Positions 33,097-41,682 of a DNA stretch of 64,000 nucleotides are shown here, in pieces. The notes under the pieces were generated by a model. It searched no databases. It was not told the DNA's origin and saw nothing but the letters and a program-made list of their open reading frames with translations. The DNA lies in assembly GCA_036388895.1 (NCBI GenBank), contig DASVQY010000056.1:1-64000 (forward strand). The letters run 5' to 3'. The position numbers were made by a program, and so were the translations under genes. The stretch comes from SXVE01 sp036388895. Its GTDB lineage: Bacteria > Acidobacteriota > Blastocatellia > Pyrinomonadales > Pyrinomonadaceae. Position 1 is the first letter of the stretch. The number at the start of each line of letters is the position of its first letter.

Positions 33097-33172
33097 TCCG
33101 ATTAGAGAATAAAATACCGGAATTTACCGGCTGTTAACCGAATGTGTAAGTTCGAATCTTACAGCGAAGTTT
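33097..33172 (+). ncRNA. tRNA-Asn-like element, degenerate
   Basis: The 3' half looks like a tRNA: an anticodon-loop sequence CTGTTAA (33131-33137, anticodon GTT for Asn) flanked by CGG and CCG, a three-base variable region, then a perfect T-arm GTAAG-TTCGAAT-CTTAC (33146-33162). The 5' half does not give a canonical D-arm or an acceptor stem that pairs with the 3' end, and no CCA follows. A strong terminator begins 18 bases after the T-arm. It may be a decayed tRNA, a tRNA-like small RNA, or chance. Confidence 0.3.
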
Positions 33173-33179
33173 TCAGATT

Positions 33180-33215
33180 AACAAAAAGCGCGTTGTTGCC
33201 GCCGCGCTTTTTGTT
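33180..33215 (+). terminator. strong rho-independent terminator
   Basis: AACAAAAAGCGCG (33180-33192) pairs perfectly with CGCGCTTTTTGTT (33203-33215) around a ten-base loop. It implies a transcript ending here that contains no protein gene, in support of the tRNA-like element just before it. Confidence 0.82.
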
Positions 33216-33369
33216 TCGGATATTTTCATACCAGCCATTTACAACTTCATTTACCGAAAGGCTTCTTTTTTATCTTCATTCAAAGCGCAAAATTGTCATT
33301 TCAACACTAAAAACGGCTGTTCAAGTAAAAGCGCTCGCCTTTTTATACTGCAGTTAATATCTTGCATTT

Positions 33370-34689
33370 ATGAAAGCGGCGCGCTCGCAATTAAGAAAAC
33401 AAAAACGAATTGTGATTTTTGCGGTAGTATTCGTAACTTTGAATTGCCATTTTGGTTTTGGGCAAAGTTCTAATAACTATCCCTGGCAATATTTCTGGCA
33501 GAAATCTTTATCTTCATACAAAAATAAAGATTACGCGGCATTTCTTGAGAACTCGAAGACGGCTGTGGAAAACGGTCCGGCGAATCATCCGACGCTTTTT
33601 TATAATCTGGCGCGCGGTTACAGTTTAACGGGCAACAAAACAGAAGCCGTTAAATGGCTCGAAAAAACTCTGGAATTGGGATTTGGGTCGGAAACGCTTG
33701 AAGGAGAGGACTTTTTCTTTCTGCGCGAAGCACCCGAATACGCTGTTATAAGGAAACGCATCGAGGAAATCAAAAAACCGAAATTCGCGAGTAAAATCGC
33801 GATGAACATAAGCGAACCGGATTTGATTCCAGAAAGCCTGGCTTATAACGTCGCGGAAAAGAGTTTTTATGTCGGAAGTCTCTACAAACAAAAGATTGTA
33901 AAAATTGACGGTCGCGGGAAAAAAACGGATTTCGTAACCGAAGGCGCGGACGGTCTCGGCGCGGTTGTCGGAATTAAAATCAACGCGCGGCAAAGAGTTC
34001 TGCTGGTTTTAAGCAATGTCGCGCCGGAGATGAAAAATTTTGATAAAACGCGCGAAGGCATCGGTATGCTGCACAGATACGATTTGAAAACCGGAAGATT
34101 AATCAAAAAGTATGAACTCGGCAACAAACCGCGCCCGCATTTACTCAACGATTTAGTCATATCCGGCAGCGGCGATTTTTTCATCACCGACAGTCTTTCG
34201 AGCATTGTATATGTTCTGAGAAGCAACGGCGGCGAGCTCGAAGTTTTCGCCGAACTTCAACCTTACAGTTACCCGAACGGAATCGCTTTGTCGAAAGATG
34301 AAAAAAAACTCTACATCGCTACTTTAAACGGCATTTCGATTATCGAAATGAGAAACGGAAAACCCCAGCCGCTCGCGCACGAAAAAAACATTGCTCTGGC
34401 GGGCATTGACGGAATGTATTTACACGAAGACCATCTGCTCGCGATTCAAAACTTCGAGTTGCCGAACCGCGTCGTGCGTTTTGATTTGAATGAAGCGGGA
34501 AATCGAGTTATTCGGGCTGTCGTTCTCGATTCAAATCATCCGCTTTATAAGATACCGACGACCGGCGTCATTGATAAACGAAATTTTTATTATATCGCAA
34601 ACAGTCAGCTTCGCAGTTTTGACGAAAACGGAAAGATTTTGCCGTTGGAAAAGCTTCAGGATATTAAAATTTTGAAGCTGAAATTATGA
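33370..34689 (+). CDS. secreted SMP-30-like propeller with N-terminal TPR segment
   Basis: The 439-residue protein has a signal peptide (RIVIFAVVFVTLNCHFGFGQ). A TPR-like segment follows (about 45-125, HPTLFYNLARGYSLTGNKTEAVKWLEKTLELGFG). The SMP-30/gluconolactonase-type propeller spans about 140-439: DLIPESLAYNVAEKSFYVGSLYKQKIVKID, LLNDLVISGSGDFFITDSLSSIVYVL and YPNGIALSKDEKKLYIATLNGI. Glu, Asn and Asp positions fit a metal site but not all family ligands are certain. Probably a periplasmic binding or lactonase-like protein. Nineteen bases separate it from the truncated YceI gene. Confidence 0.75.
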   Translation: MKAARSQLRKQKRIVIFAVVFVTLNCHFGFGQSSNNYPWQYFWQKSLSSYKNKDYAAFLENSKTAVENGPANHPTLFYNLARGYSLTGNKTEAVKWLEKTLELGFGSETLEGEDFFFLREAPEYAVIRKRIEEIKKPKFASKIAMNISEPDLIPESLAYNVAEKSFYVGSLYKQKIVKIDGRGKKTDFVTEGADGLGAVVGIKINARQRVLLVLSNVAPEMKNFDKTREGIGMLHRYDLKTGRLIKKYELGNKPRPHLLNDLVISGSGDFFITDSLSSIVYVLRSNGGELEVFAELQPYSYPNGIALSKDEKKLYIATLNGISIIEMRNGKPQPLAHEKNIALAGIDGMYLHEDHLLAIQNFELPNRVVRFDLNEAGNRVIRAVVLDSNHPLYKIPTTGVIDKRNFYYIANSQLRSFDENGKILPLEKLQDIKILKLKL

Positions 34690-34708
34690 AAATTATGGAG
34701 GTTTTACT

Positions 34709-35026
34709 GTGCGAAAACTAATCTTATCGGTTTTGCCGGGAGTTTTATTTTTGTTCAGTGCGGGATTTGTCGCCGTCGGCGATCTCGTCTTGCACAACAT
34801 GACAAAAGAAGTCTCAATGCCGTTTACTTTTACGCCGCCCTTCAAAGACCCTTTGCCGGCGGGAGAAAAACGAATGCTCGTCGAAGCGAGTTTAAAGATT
34901 GACCGGCGAGATTACGGTTTAACTTGGAATCGAATTTTGGAAGGCGGTGGATTGTTCGTCGGCAACGAAGTAGAAATTGCAATCAACGTCGAGGCACTCG
35001 TTCCCAAACGGAAAGCCGCCGATTAG
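34709..35026 (+). CDS. truncated YceI-family protein
   Basis: The 105-residue protein starts at GTG with GGAGG upstream. A signal-like hydrophobic N-terminus (KLILSVLPGVLFLFSAGF) runs straight into VGDLVLHNMTKEVSMPFTF and ends DRRDYGLTWNRILEGGGLFVGNEVEIAINVEAL, which is the C-terminal half of a YceI lipocalin-like domain (GDLT.HG.TKEV… RRDFG..W…GG.VG..V). About 90-100 residues of the domain, including the first beta strands and the usual ligand-binding N-terminal part, are missing. Probably a deletion product; a functional remnant cannot be excluded given the good ribosome-binding site. Confidence 0.7.
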   Translation: MRKLILSVLPGVLFLFSAGFVAVGDLVLHNMTKEVSMPFTFTPPFKDPLPAGEKRMLVEASLKIDRRDYGLTWNRILEGGGLFVGNEVEIAINVEALVPKRKAAD

Positions 35027-35039
35027 GAGTTATAAATAT

Positions 35040-36362
35040 ATGAATGCAAGGTGTTTTTTGTTTTTTTGTCTTTTGTATTTTGCTTTTGCGCAAATTACGG
35101 CGGCGCAAAACCGGAAATTAGAAAACGGCGCGATTCTCGAACAAGCCGCTTACGTTTTTCCCGTTTATGCGCAATTACCCGATTGGGCGAAACGTCTTTA
35201 TACGCCGGAAAGCTACCCGCAAATAAGTGACTCGCCCGATGTCGAACTGGTTAAAATAAAATACGCGAGCGACAATCTGAAAATCACGGGGTTTATATAC
35301 AAACCCAGAAAGACGGACAAAAAATTGCCCGTCGTCCTCTGGAATCGCAGCGGCGCCGGAGACGTTTCGGCTACGGGAAATCACAATTTTCATAACGTTT
35401 ACGAAATGTATCAACTGGCAAAAGCGGGTTTCGTCGTGCTGGCTTCGCAGTATCGCGGAACTGACGAAAGCGAGGGCGCCGACGAGCTCGGCGGCGGCGA
35501 CACACGCGACGTGATGAATTTATTTCCGCTCGCTAAACGTTTGCCTTACGCCGACGCGGAAAATTTATTCGCCTTTGGCGCTTCGCGCGGAGCGATGATG
35601 ACTTTGCAGGCGATTCGCGACGGTTTGCCGATTAAAGCGGCGGTAGTTGTCGGAACGCCGACCGATTGGAACGAAATGATCCGCCTGCACCCGGATGTCG
35701 TTCCTGAAGCGAAAAGACTCTGGCAAGACTTCGACCGGCGGCGCGACGAGCACATCAGAAACCGCTCGGCGCTCGTTTGGGCTGACAAATTGGATGTTCC
35801 GCTGCTGATCTTAAACGGCAGCGACGATCCGGCGACCCCGCCTTCGATGGCGATTGCGCTCGCACAAAAACTTGCTGAAACAGGCGGCATTTACGAGTTG
35901 ACGATTTACGCGCGTGACGATCATCTCATTTCAAACAACCGCGAAGACCGCCTGCGTCGAACAATCGAATGGTTTCAAAACCCGCCGAAAAAATCTATCG
36001 GACAGGTTTTGCTGAAAACGTTTAAAACGAATGGCATTGACGCGGCGATTAAACAATACCGCGATTTGAAAGCGGCTTCCGCCGATTCCTACGATTGGCG
36101 TGAAACCGAACTTAATCAATTGGGCTACGTGCTGCTGCGAGAAGGAAAAGCGAAAGAAGCCGTGGAAATTTTTCGGCTGAATGTCGAAGCGTATCCGAAT
36201 TCATTTAACGTTTACGACAGTTTCGGCGAAGGTTTGATGAGCGTCGGCGACCTCGGCGGAGCGATTAAAAACTACAAAAGATCGCTTGCACTGAACCCTC
36301 AGAATATCAATGCCGAACAAGCGATCAAAAAATTGGAAGCCGAAACGAAAAAGACAAACTAA
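35040..36362 (+). CDS. secreted alpha/beta hydrolase (S9/prolyl oligopeptidase-like) with C-terminal TPR
   Basis: The 440-residue protein has a signal peptide (FLFFCLLYFAFAQITAAQ). The hydrolase domain shows an oxyanion region RSGAGDVS, the nucleophile elbow FGASRGAMM (Ser182), the acid in LILNGSDDPATPPSMA and the His in YARDDHLISNN. TPR-like repeats occupy about residues 360-435 (AVEIFRLNVEAYPNSFNVYDSFGEGLMSVGDLGGAIKNYKRSLALNP). It would act on esters or peptides in the periplasm. AGGAG precedes ATG 35040; the longer frame from 34977 overlaps the YceI gene and is disfavoured. Confidence 0.82.
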   Translation: MNARCFLFFCLLYFAFAQITAAQNRKLENGAILEQAAYVFPVYAQLPDWAKRLYTPESYPQISDSPDVELVKIKYASDNLKITGFIYKPRKTDKKLPVVLWNRSGAGDVSATGNHNFHNVYEMYQLAKAGFVVLASQYRGTDESEGADELGGGDTRDVMNLFPLAKRLPYADAENLFAFGASRGAMMTLQAIRDGLPIKAAVVVGTPTDWNEMIRLHPDVVPEAKRLWQDFDRRRDEHIRNRSALVWADKLDVPLLILNGSDDPATPPSMAIALAQKLAETGGIYELTIYARDDHLISNNREDRLRRTIEWFQNPPKKSIGQVLLKTFKTNGIDAAIKQYRDLKAASADSYDWRETELNQLGYVLLREGKAKEAVEIFRLNVEAYPNSFNVYDSFGEGLMSVGDLGGAIKNYKRSLALNPQNINAEQAIKKLEAETKKTN

Positions 36363-36424
36363 TCAAAGGATTTACGTGTTAAAGATTACATGAATCCAAA
36401 ATAAAATCTGAGGTCATTTAACTT

Positions 36425-38281
36425 ATGCTGTTTGCCGCGCGTTTTCGCGTTTGTCAATTGATTTTGCTGAGTCTGCTGTTGTCCGGCGGCTTTGTCGCGG
36501 CGCAAAAGGATGCCGATAATCAATCGGTCAGGGAAGTTAGATCTGCGGTCGAAAAATTAGCCGCCGGATTCAATAATCGCGATGCCGAAGCGGTTGTTTC
36601 GAGTTTTGCCTCAGATGCTTACATCATCAATCCAACGCGCGGAACCGCTCATTTTAAAGATTTAAGCGAAGGCGTCACTAAGGCATACGCGGCGCCGGGA
36701 AAAAATCCTTACACGGTTTTGATCGAGATTGAAGAAATTCAAACTTCCGGCGATTGGGCGTTTGTTCGGCTTCTCTGGCTGCGCGAAAGAAATACGGACA
36801 AACAAATCATTTCCAAAGAAAAAGACCTCGAAATCTGGCGCAAACAACCGGACGGCAAATGGAAGCTGGCGCGCGGTTACAGTTTTTACTTAGATTTAAA
36901 GGACTCCGTTCAGACGAAAAACGAACAATCGCCCGCGCAAACTTCGGTATTAAACCAACAGCAAATTGACTTTTCCGTTTTGCGGGAGACGATTCGGCAA
37001 GAGCTTGCGGCAACAAAAACTCCGGGCGCGTCGGTTTCGATAATCAAGAACGGACAGGTGATTTTTACCGAATCGTTCGGCGTCGCCAACGCGGAAACAA
37101 ATTCGCCCGTAAAGCCGAACACGCTTTTTCATCTCGGTTCACTCAACAAAATGATGACGGCGGCGGCAATTGTCAGTCTCCCCGGCGAAGGGAAAATTAA
37201 ATTAAACATTCCAATCGGCAATTATCTGCCTAACCTGAACGAACGCATCGCGCGTCTCACGCTGCATCAGCTTTTGAGTCAAACGTCGGGCTTGCGAGAC
37301 GAGCCGGGCGGTGGTGCGGACGCGCAAAACGAGCGAATTTTGGCGGAATTTGCCGTTGCGCTTAATGAAAGCGATTTGTATTTTGAGCCGGGCAAATATT
37401 TTTCTTATTCAAATTTGGGTTACGCGCTCGCGGGCGCAGTTTTGGAAAAAGTTACGGGAAAATCTTACCGCGAGGCGATGAACGAGCGGGTTTTTACGCC
37501 GCTCTCGATGAAACGCGCGACTTTCCGCCCCGAACTGGCGATGACTTTTCCGCTTGCCGCAGGTCACACGATTGACAAAGAAGGAAAGCCGCAAGTCGCA
37601 AGACCTTTCGACGTGAACGCAAGTCTCGTCCCGGCTGGATACGTTTATTCGAACATCACGGATTTCTCCAATTTTATTCTGGCGATTATGAACAACGGCA
37701 AGTTCGACGGCAAACCCGTTTTTGCCCCTGAAACGGTGCGGCAGCTTTTAACCGCGCACGTCGGAATTCCGACGAATGTTTTTGTAAACGGGCGATACGG
37801 TTACGGTTTTTTCCTTCAGGATTTTCGCGGAAAAATGATTGCCGAACACGGCGGAACGCAAACCGGATTTTCATCAGAAGTTAAAATGGCACCGGCGGAA
37901 CGTTTCGCCGTCATTGTTTTCGCCAACCGCGACGGCGCGCGACTGAATAAAACATTCGAAAAAGCCTTTGAAATGTTTTTGCCCGCGCCGGAAAAACCGG
38001 CGACGACGGAACCCGTTCGAGAATCAGCGATGACAAACGAAGAAATGCAGTCTTACGTCGGGACTTACATGAACCGCTGGAAGATGGAGATTTTTACGCG
38101 CGACGGCAAGCTGTTTTTGCGGCGTTTCGGGGCGGAAATACCAGTTAAGAAAATCGGCGAAGGTCGTTTTTCCGTCCAGCCTGCGCCGTCCGCCGCAGCG
38201 CAGGAATTTACGATTGATTCGGGCGTGAATGGAAAACCCGAGGCGATACGAATGTTTATCTGGACTTTCAAAAAACAATAA
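36425..38281 (+). CDS. SnoaL/DUF4440-like domain fused to serine beta-lactamase-fold hydrolase
   Basis: The 618-residue secreted protein has a signal peptide (LILLSLLLSGGFVAAQ) and an NTF2/SnoaL-like domain (about 35-155, AVEKLAAGFNNRDAEAVVSSFASDAYIINPTRG). The class C beta-lactamase/esterase-type domain (about 180-515) has SLNK (Ser239, Lys242), YSN in YFSYSNLGYALAG and HGG in IAEHGGTQTGFSS. A C-terminal lipocalin-like domain completes it. The family hydrolyses esters or D-amino-acid peptides; beta-lactam resistance is not implied. It shares family with the minus-strand gene at 41683-43152. Confidence 0.85.
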   Translation: MLFAARFRVCQLILLSLLLSGGFVAAQKDADNQSVREVRSAVEKLAAGFNNRDAEAVVSSFASDAYIINPTRGTAHFKDLSEGVTKAYAAPGKNPYTVLIEIEEIQTSGDWAFVRLLWLRERNTDKQIISKEKDLEIWRKQPDGKWKLARGYSFYLDLKDSVQTKNEQSPAQTSVLNQQQIDFSVLRETIRQELAATKTPGASVSIIKNGQVIFTESFGVANAETNSPVKPNTLFHLGSLNKMMTAAAIVSLPGEGKIKLNIPIGNYLPNLNERIARLTLHQLLSQTSGLRDEPGGGADAQNERILAEFAVALNESDLYFEPGKYFSYSNLGYALAGAVLEKVTGKSYREAMNERVFTPLSMKRATFRPELAMTFPLAAGHTIDKEGKPQVARPFDVNASLVPAGYVYSNITDFSNFILAIMNNGKFDGKPVFAPETVRQLLTAHVGIPTNVFVNGRYGYGFFLQDFRGKMIAEHGGTQTGFSSEVKMAPAERFAVIVFANRDGARLNKTFEKAFEMFLPAPEKPATTEPVRESAMTNEEMQSYVGTYMNRWKMEIFTRDGKLFLRRFGAEIPVKKIGEGRFSVQPAPSAAAQEFTIDSGVNGKPEAIRMFIWTFKKQ

Positions 38282-38308
38282 TTTCGATCCGGCGCGAAAC
38301 AGCCGCCG

Positions 38309-39253
38309 ATGATTTACAAAGAAAATATGTTGAAAACAAATCGAACAATGGTTTTTATCACGGCTGCCTTTTTGATGTTTTTCGTTGGGCTAACGAAATC
38401 AGCGGCGCAAGAGCAAAAATCGCAGCCCGCACCGCGTAAAAGCATGGCGGAAATTGTTAATATGCCCGTAGTTTATAAAATTGCCGGAACCGAACGAGTG
38501 ACGGTCAAAAAGGATTTGAATTACAAGACCGGCGGGTCGAATCCCTCTCTTAAGATGGACGTTTATTTGCCTCCCGACCTGGCAAAAAACGAAAAACGTC
38601 CGGCAGTAATTTTTATACACGGCGGCGCGGGCGCTGAATTCAACCCTAAAAATTGGGGAATTTATACTTCCTGGGGACGTTTGATTGCGGCTTCAGGAAT
38701 GGTCGGCGTAACGTTTACGCATCGGCTTGGTTTTCCGAAAACGCTTGTTCTGGAAGCTGCCGATGATGTGTCGGCGGCAATCGCTTACGTCCGGGCGAAT
38801 GCCGATTCATTGAATATTGATAAAGACCGGATTGCGCCCGCCGCTTTTTCCGCCGGTGGTCCGATGTTCAGCACTTTCCTGCGCGAAAAACCGCAATACG
38901 TTCGGTGTCTGGTGGCGGTTTACGCTTTTATGGACATTCAGCAATCTAGTCCGCATCGTGAAAGCGAAACGCCGGAAACGCTCGGCAAGTTCTCGCCGAT
39001 CAATTATCTGGATGGCGATGCGGCGAAGCTGCCGCCGATTTTTATCGCCAGAGCCGGGCGCGACGAGATTCCGACGATGAACGATTCGATTGATCGATTT
39101 ATCGCCAAAGCCATAGCCAAAAACATCAATATAGACGTAGCAAACCACCGCGAAGGAGTTCACGGTTTCGACAATCAGACCGACGACGAGCGCTCGCGCG
39201 AAATCTTGAAAAGAATCGTCGAGTTTTTAAAGACGCATCTCGAAGTTAAATAA
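38309..39253 (+). CDS. secreted alpha/beta hydrolase
   Basis: The 314-residue protein has a signal peptide (MVFITAAFLMFFVGLTKSAAQ). The hydrolase core contains the oxyanion motif VIFIHGGAGAEF, the nucleophile segment APAAFSAGGPMFSTF (an AxSAG variant of GxSxG), an acid near ARAGRDEIPTM and His in REGVHGFDNQTDD. This is the layout of BD-FAE/carboxylesterase-type hydrolases. Substrate is unknown. A second ATG at 38327 is an alternative start. It follows the serine hydrolase gene by 27 bases. Confidence 0.8.
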   Translation: MIYKENMLKTNRTMVFITAAFLMFFVGLTKSAAQEQKSQPAPRKSMAEIVNMPVVYKIAGTERVTVKKDLNYKTGGSNPSLKMDVYLPPDLAKNEKRPAVIFIHGGAGAEFNPKNWGIYTSWGRLIAASGMVGVTFTHRLGFPKTLVLEAADDVSAAIAYVRANADSLNIDKDRIAPAAFSAGGPMFSTFLREKPQYVRCLVAVYAFMDIQQSSPHRESETPETLGKFSPINYLDGDAAKLPPIFIARAGRDEIPTMNDSIDRFIAKAIAKNINIDVANHREGVHGFDNQTDDERSREILKRIVEFLKTHLEVK

Positions 39254-39295
39254 AAACGGCTTTGAAGTTAAAATTATTTTCACGAAGAAAATATT

Positions 39296-39544
39296 ATGAA
39301 CGCCGAAGCGAAACCAGAATTGTTCGGGAAATTAAAATGGAAATATTTTCTTGTCGGCTTTGTAGTTTTGACTCTGGCGGGTCTTTCTTTCGCCATCCGC
39401 AGTTATCTGGCGATTATGAAACAAGGCGTAAATGGATCCCGCTTTTTTCTTGCTCGTGCGGAAGTTGATTTTTTGATGTTTTGTTTGAACCAAATCAGGC
39501 GCGTGCCGCGCGAAGTTTTTTGCGTCACCCAGCCGCAACCGTAA
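39296..39544 (+). CDS. small hypothetical membrane protein, possibly truncated
   Basis: 82 residues with a single membrane helix (YFLVGFVVLTLAGLSFAI, residues about 17-34) and no recognisable domain. The start is ATG 39296, 42 bases after the hydrolase stop. The hydrophilic part ends without a clear fold (RRVPREVFCVTQPQP), so it may be the front end of a once longer gene or a real small membrane protein. Confidence 0.4.
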   Translation: MNAEAKPELFGKLKWKYFLVGFVVLTLAGLSFAIRSYLAIMKQGVNGSRFFLARAEVDFLMFCLNQIRRVPREVFCVTQPQP

Positions 39545-39756
39545 AAAGAAACGGCTTCCGATTATTCTTTGAAGTGCGGAGCGAAGTATTTTTCCTTTGC
39601 ATAAAATGTTAACAAATTCAAGATTTTATTAAATTTCATTAAAAACTTTCGCCTAATGCTTATTTACCGCTTTCATAATATATCGTCGGCTAACGATAAA
39701 CGCGTCCGGTTTTCTGTTTTATTCTTTCGAAAATCGTTGACTGAAAATCGGTAAAT

Positions 39757-41679
39757 TTAATTTCGTATTCTCTTCATCTGATAGATTTTTTCGACCGTCT
39801 GCCCTTCTCGATTCTTAAAACTCAACTTTACCGTCCAGACATCGGTTGATTCTTTTTTCCAGGCAAAGGAATTACTGGCGTTTTCTTTGGGCGCGAAAAC
39901 GATTTCGTTGTTATTAAATCGCTCGGCAATCCAAACCGCTCGCCCGACTTGATGATAAATCGCGCCGTTTTTTAGAAAAGTAACGGATTGGTCGCTTCCG
40001 GGCTGTGTCATTGCCTCGTCCTTAAACGACTGCATTTCGATTCGATCTTCGCTGGCGAAACGATACCTTTCGTAAAAAGGATTTTTCCCGTCTTCTTCGC
40101 TGCCGCGCCAATCGCCCGCGAGCCATCGCAAACTCTGAAAATCCTTCGGCGAAAAGTTTTGAGCGGCGCTTGCTTGCTTGTCTGGTGTTGAATTACTTTT
40201 TGCCTGTTGTTTCTGCGAATTATTTTCTTTTCGTATTTCTTCTCTTGCCGTTTCCAGAAGTCTTTGTAAATCTGATTGCGAGAGATGTCTTCCGTTTAGA
40301 ACAACGGCGCTGATCTTTTTAGTGTTTGAGATATTCTCCAGCGGATTCGCTTCCAGCAAAACCAGGTCGGCGATTTTACCCGCTTCGATTGTTCCGATTT
40401 CATTTTGCAGATTGAAAAAATAAGGCGGATTCTTCGTTGCCGATTGCAGGGCTTCAAACGGCGTCAAGCCCCCTTCTTTGACCAGCGCCTCAAGCTCGTC
40501 GTGCAGGCTAAAACCGGGGTAAGTCAGAACAGCTCCGTAATCGGTCGCGGCTAAAACCCCTACTCCTGCTTCGTGCATTGTGCGAAATTCGCTCATTCCC
40601 TTTCGGGTTTGCGCCGCCCAATCGAATAAACCTTCATTTTTTTGCGAATCGAAATCAAGTTTCCACTTTTCGAGTGTCGCCTGCGGAATATACAAATTTC
40701 GTTCGTCTATTTTGCCGTCAACGTCATTTAGTAACCGGGATAAGGTTTCTTTAGGAGTAAGCCTCCATTTGATTCCGACTACGAGTGTCGGCGTGTACCA
40801 GGTTCCGTTTTTCGCAAAAGTTTGCGCCAGCTCCTTTAAATCCAGATCGCCGCGAGTGACGGCTACCGTGTCTACGTGTTCGATGCTTTTCAAACCGCCG
40901 TCAGAAGCCGTTATTAAGTTCATTCGCGGTGCGTGCGCCGCAACCGGCAATCCGAATTTTTTCGCTTCGTCCAACAGCGCCAGAAAAGTTTCCGCCGAAT
41001 GCGTATTTCTCACTTTGATCAAATCCACGCCTTCTGCGGCAAGTTTTTTGACCGTTTCTCTGGCGTGTTCGGGATTGGCAAGCCCAATTCTTTTCGACAG
41101 GCTTTCGAGAAGTTCGGCGTGCCCATCTTTTTTAGCGAGATCGGTCGCCCATTTCAGCCATCTCTCGCTTTCAAGAAAAGTTCCAGCCATTTTGATTCTC
41201 GGTCCTAACAGTTGTCCGCTTGCAACCTGTTCGCGCAACTGTTTGACTTGCTGCAAATCTCCGCCCATTTCTCGAACGCTCGTTACGCCGTTGGCGAGGA
41301 AAAGCGGGAGCTCGGTTTTCCCGGAACTTAAATGAACGTGAGAATCCCACAACCCGGCGATCAAATATTTTCCTTTTCCGCTGATAATTTTCGCCTTCGC
41401 CGGAACGGAAATCTTGCCTTTTTCGCCGATTGCTTTAATCCGGTCGCCCACGATTACGACGGTTTTGTTCGGCTGAACCGACGGGTTTACTCCGTCAATA
41501 AGGGAAACGTTTTCAATTACCAGAGTTTTTTCCGCAAAAGATTTTTGAGCCGAGACAGTAAGCGCGAAAAAGCATAAATGGCAAACCGAAAAAAGTAATA
41601 ATGTTGTTATTAACAACCCACTGTTTGAAGCGTTTAAAAAAGAAAATGAGAACTTGTTCATACTGTATATCGATATCAA
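39757..41679 (-). CDS. secreted amidohydrolase with C-terminal DUF6265-like domain
   Basis: The 640-residue protein has a signal peptide (LLITTLLLFSVCHLCFFALTVSAQ). The amidohydrolase domain (about 55-470) shows GLWDSHVHLSSG (first two metal His), IKVRNT (Lys), VAAHAP and IEHVDT (metal His) and AATDYG (Asp), then EAGKIADLVLLEANPL. A C-terminal domain of about 140 residues (WLAGDWRGSEEDGKNPFYERYRF…) resembles lipocalin-type DUF6265. TTG 41679 has AGAGG six bases before it, and ATG 41661 has none, so I keep TTG. Four bases separate it from the upstream serine hydrolase gene. Confidence 0.82.
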   Translation of the reverse strand: MISIYSMNKFSFSFLNASNSGLLITTLLLFSVCHLCFFALTVSAQKSFAEKTLVIENVSLIDGVNPSVQPNKTVVIVGDRIKAIGEKGKISVPAKAKIISGKGKYLIAGLWDSHVHLSSGKTELPLFLANGVTSVREMGGDLQQVKQLREQVASGQLLGPRIKMAGTFLESERWLKWATDLAKKDGHAELLESLSKRIGLANPEHARETVKKLAAEGVDLIKVRNTHSAETFLALLDEAKKFGLPVAAHAPRMNLITASDGGLKSIEHVDTVAVTRGDLDLKELAQTFAKNGTWYTPTLVVGIKWRLTPKETLSRLLNDVDGKIDERNLYIPQATLEKWKLDFDSQKNEGLFDWAAQTRKGMSEFRTMHEAGVGVLAATDYGAVLTYPGFSLHDELEALVKEGGLTPFEALQSATKNPPYFFNLQNEIGTIEAGKIADLVLLEANPLENISNTKKISAVVLNGRHLSQSDLQRLLETAREEIRKENNSQKQQAKSNSTPDKQASAAQNFSPKDFQSLRWLAGDWRGSEEDGKNPFYERYRFASEDRIEMQSFKDEAMTQPGSDQSVTFLKNGAIYHQVGRAVWIAERFNNNEIVFAPKENASNSFAWKKESTDVWTVKLSFKNREGQTVEKIYQMKRIRN

Positions 41680-41682
41680 TGT

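Noticed and set aside
36425..38281. Beta-lactamase reading as an antibiotic-resistance gene
   Set aside because: The SxxK/YxN/HxG motifs are shared by many esterases and D-peptidases; nothing here supports beta-lactam hydrolysis specifically.
40580..41335. 251-codon plus-strand ORF inside the amidohydrolase gene
   Set aside because: Long only because it is antisense to a well-supported amidohydrolase; Ser/Arg-rich composition is typical of shadow frames.
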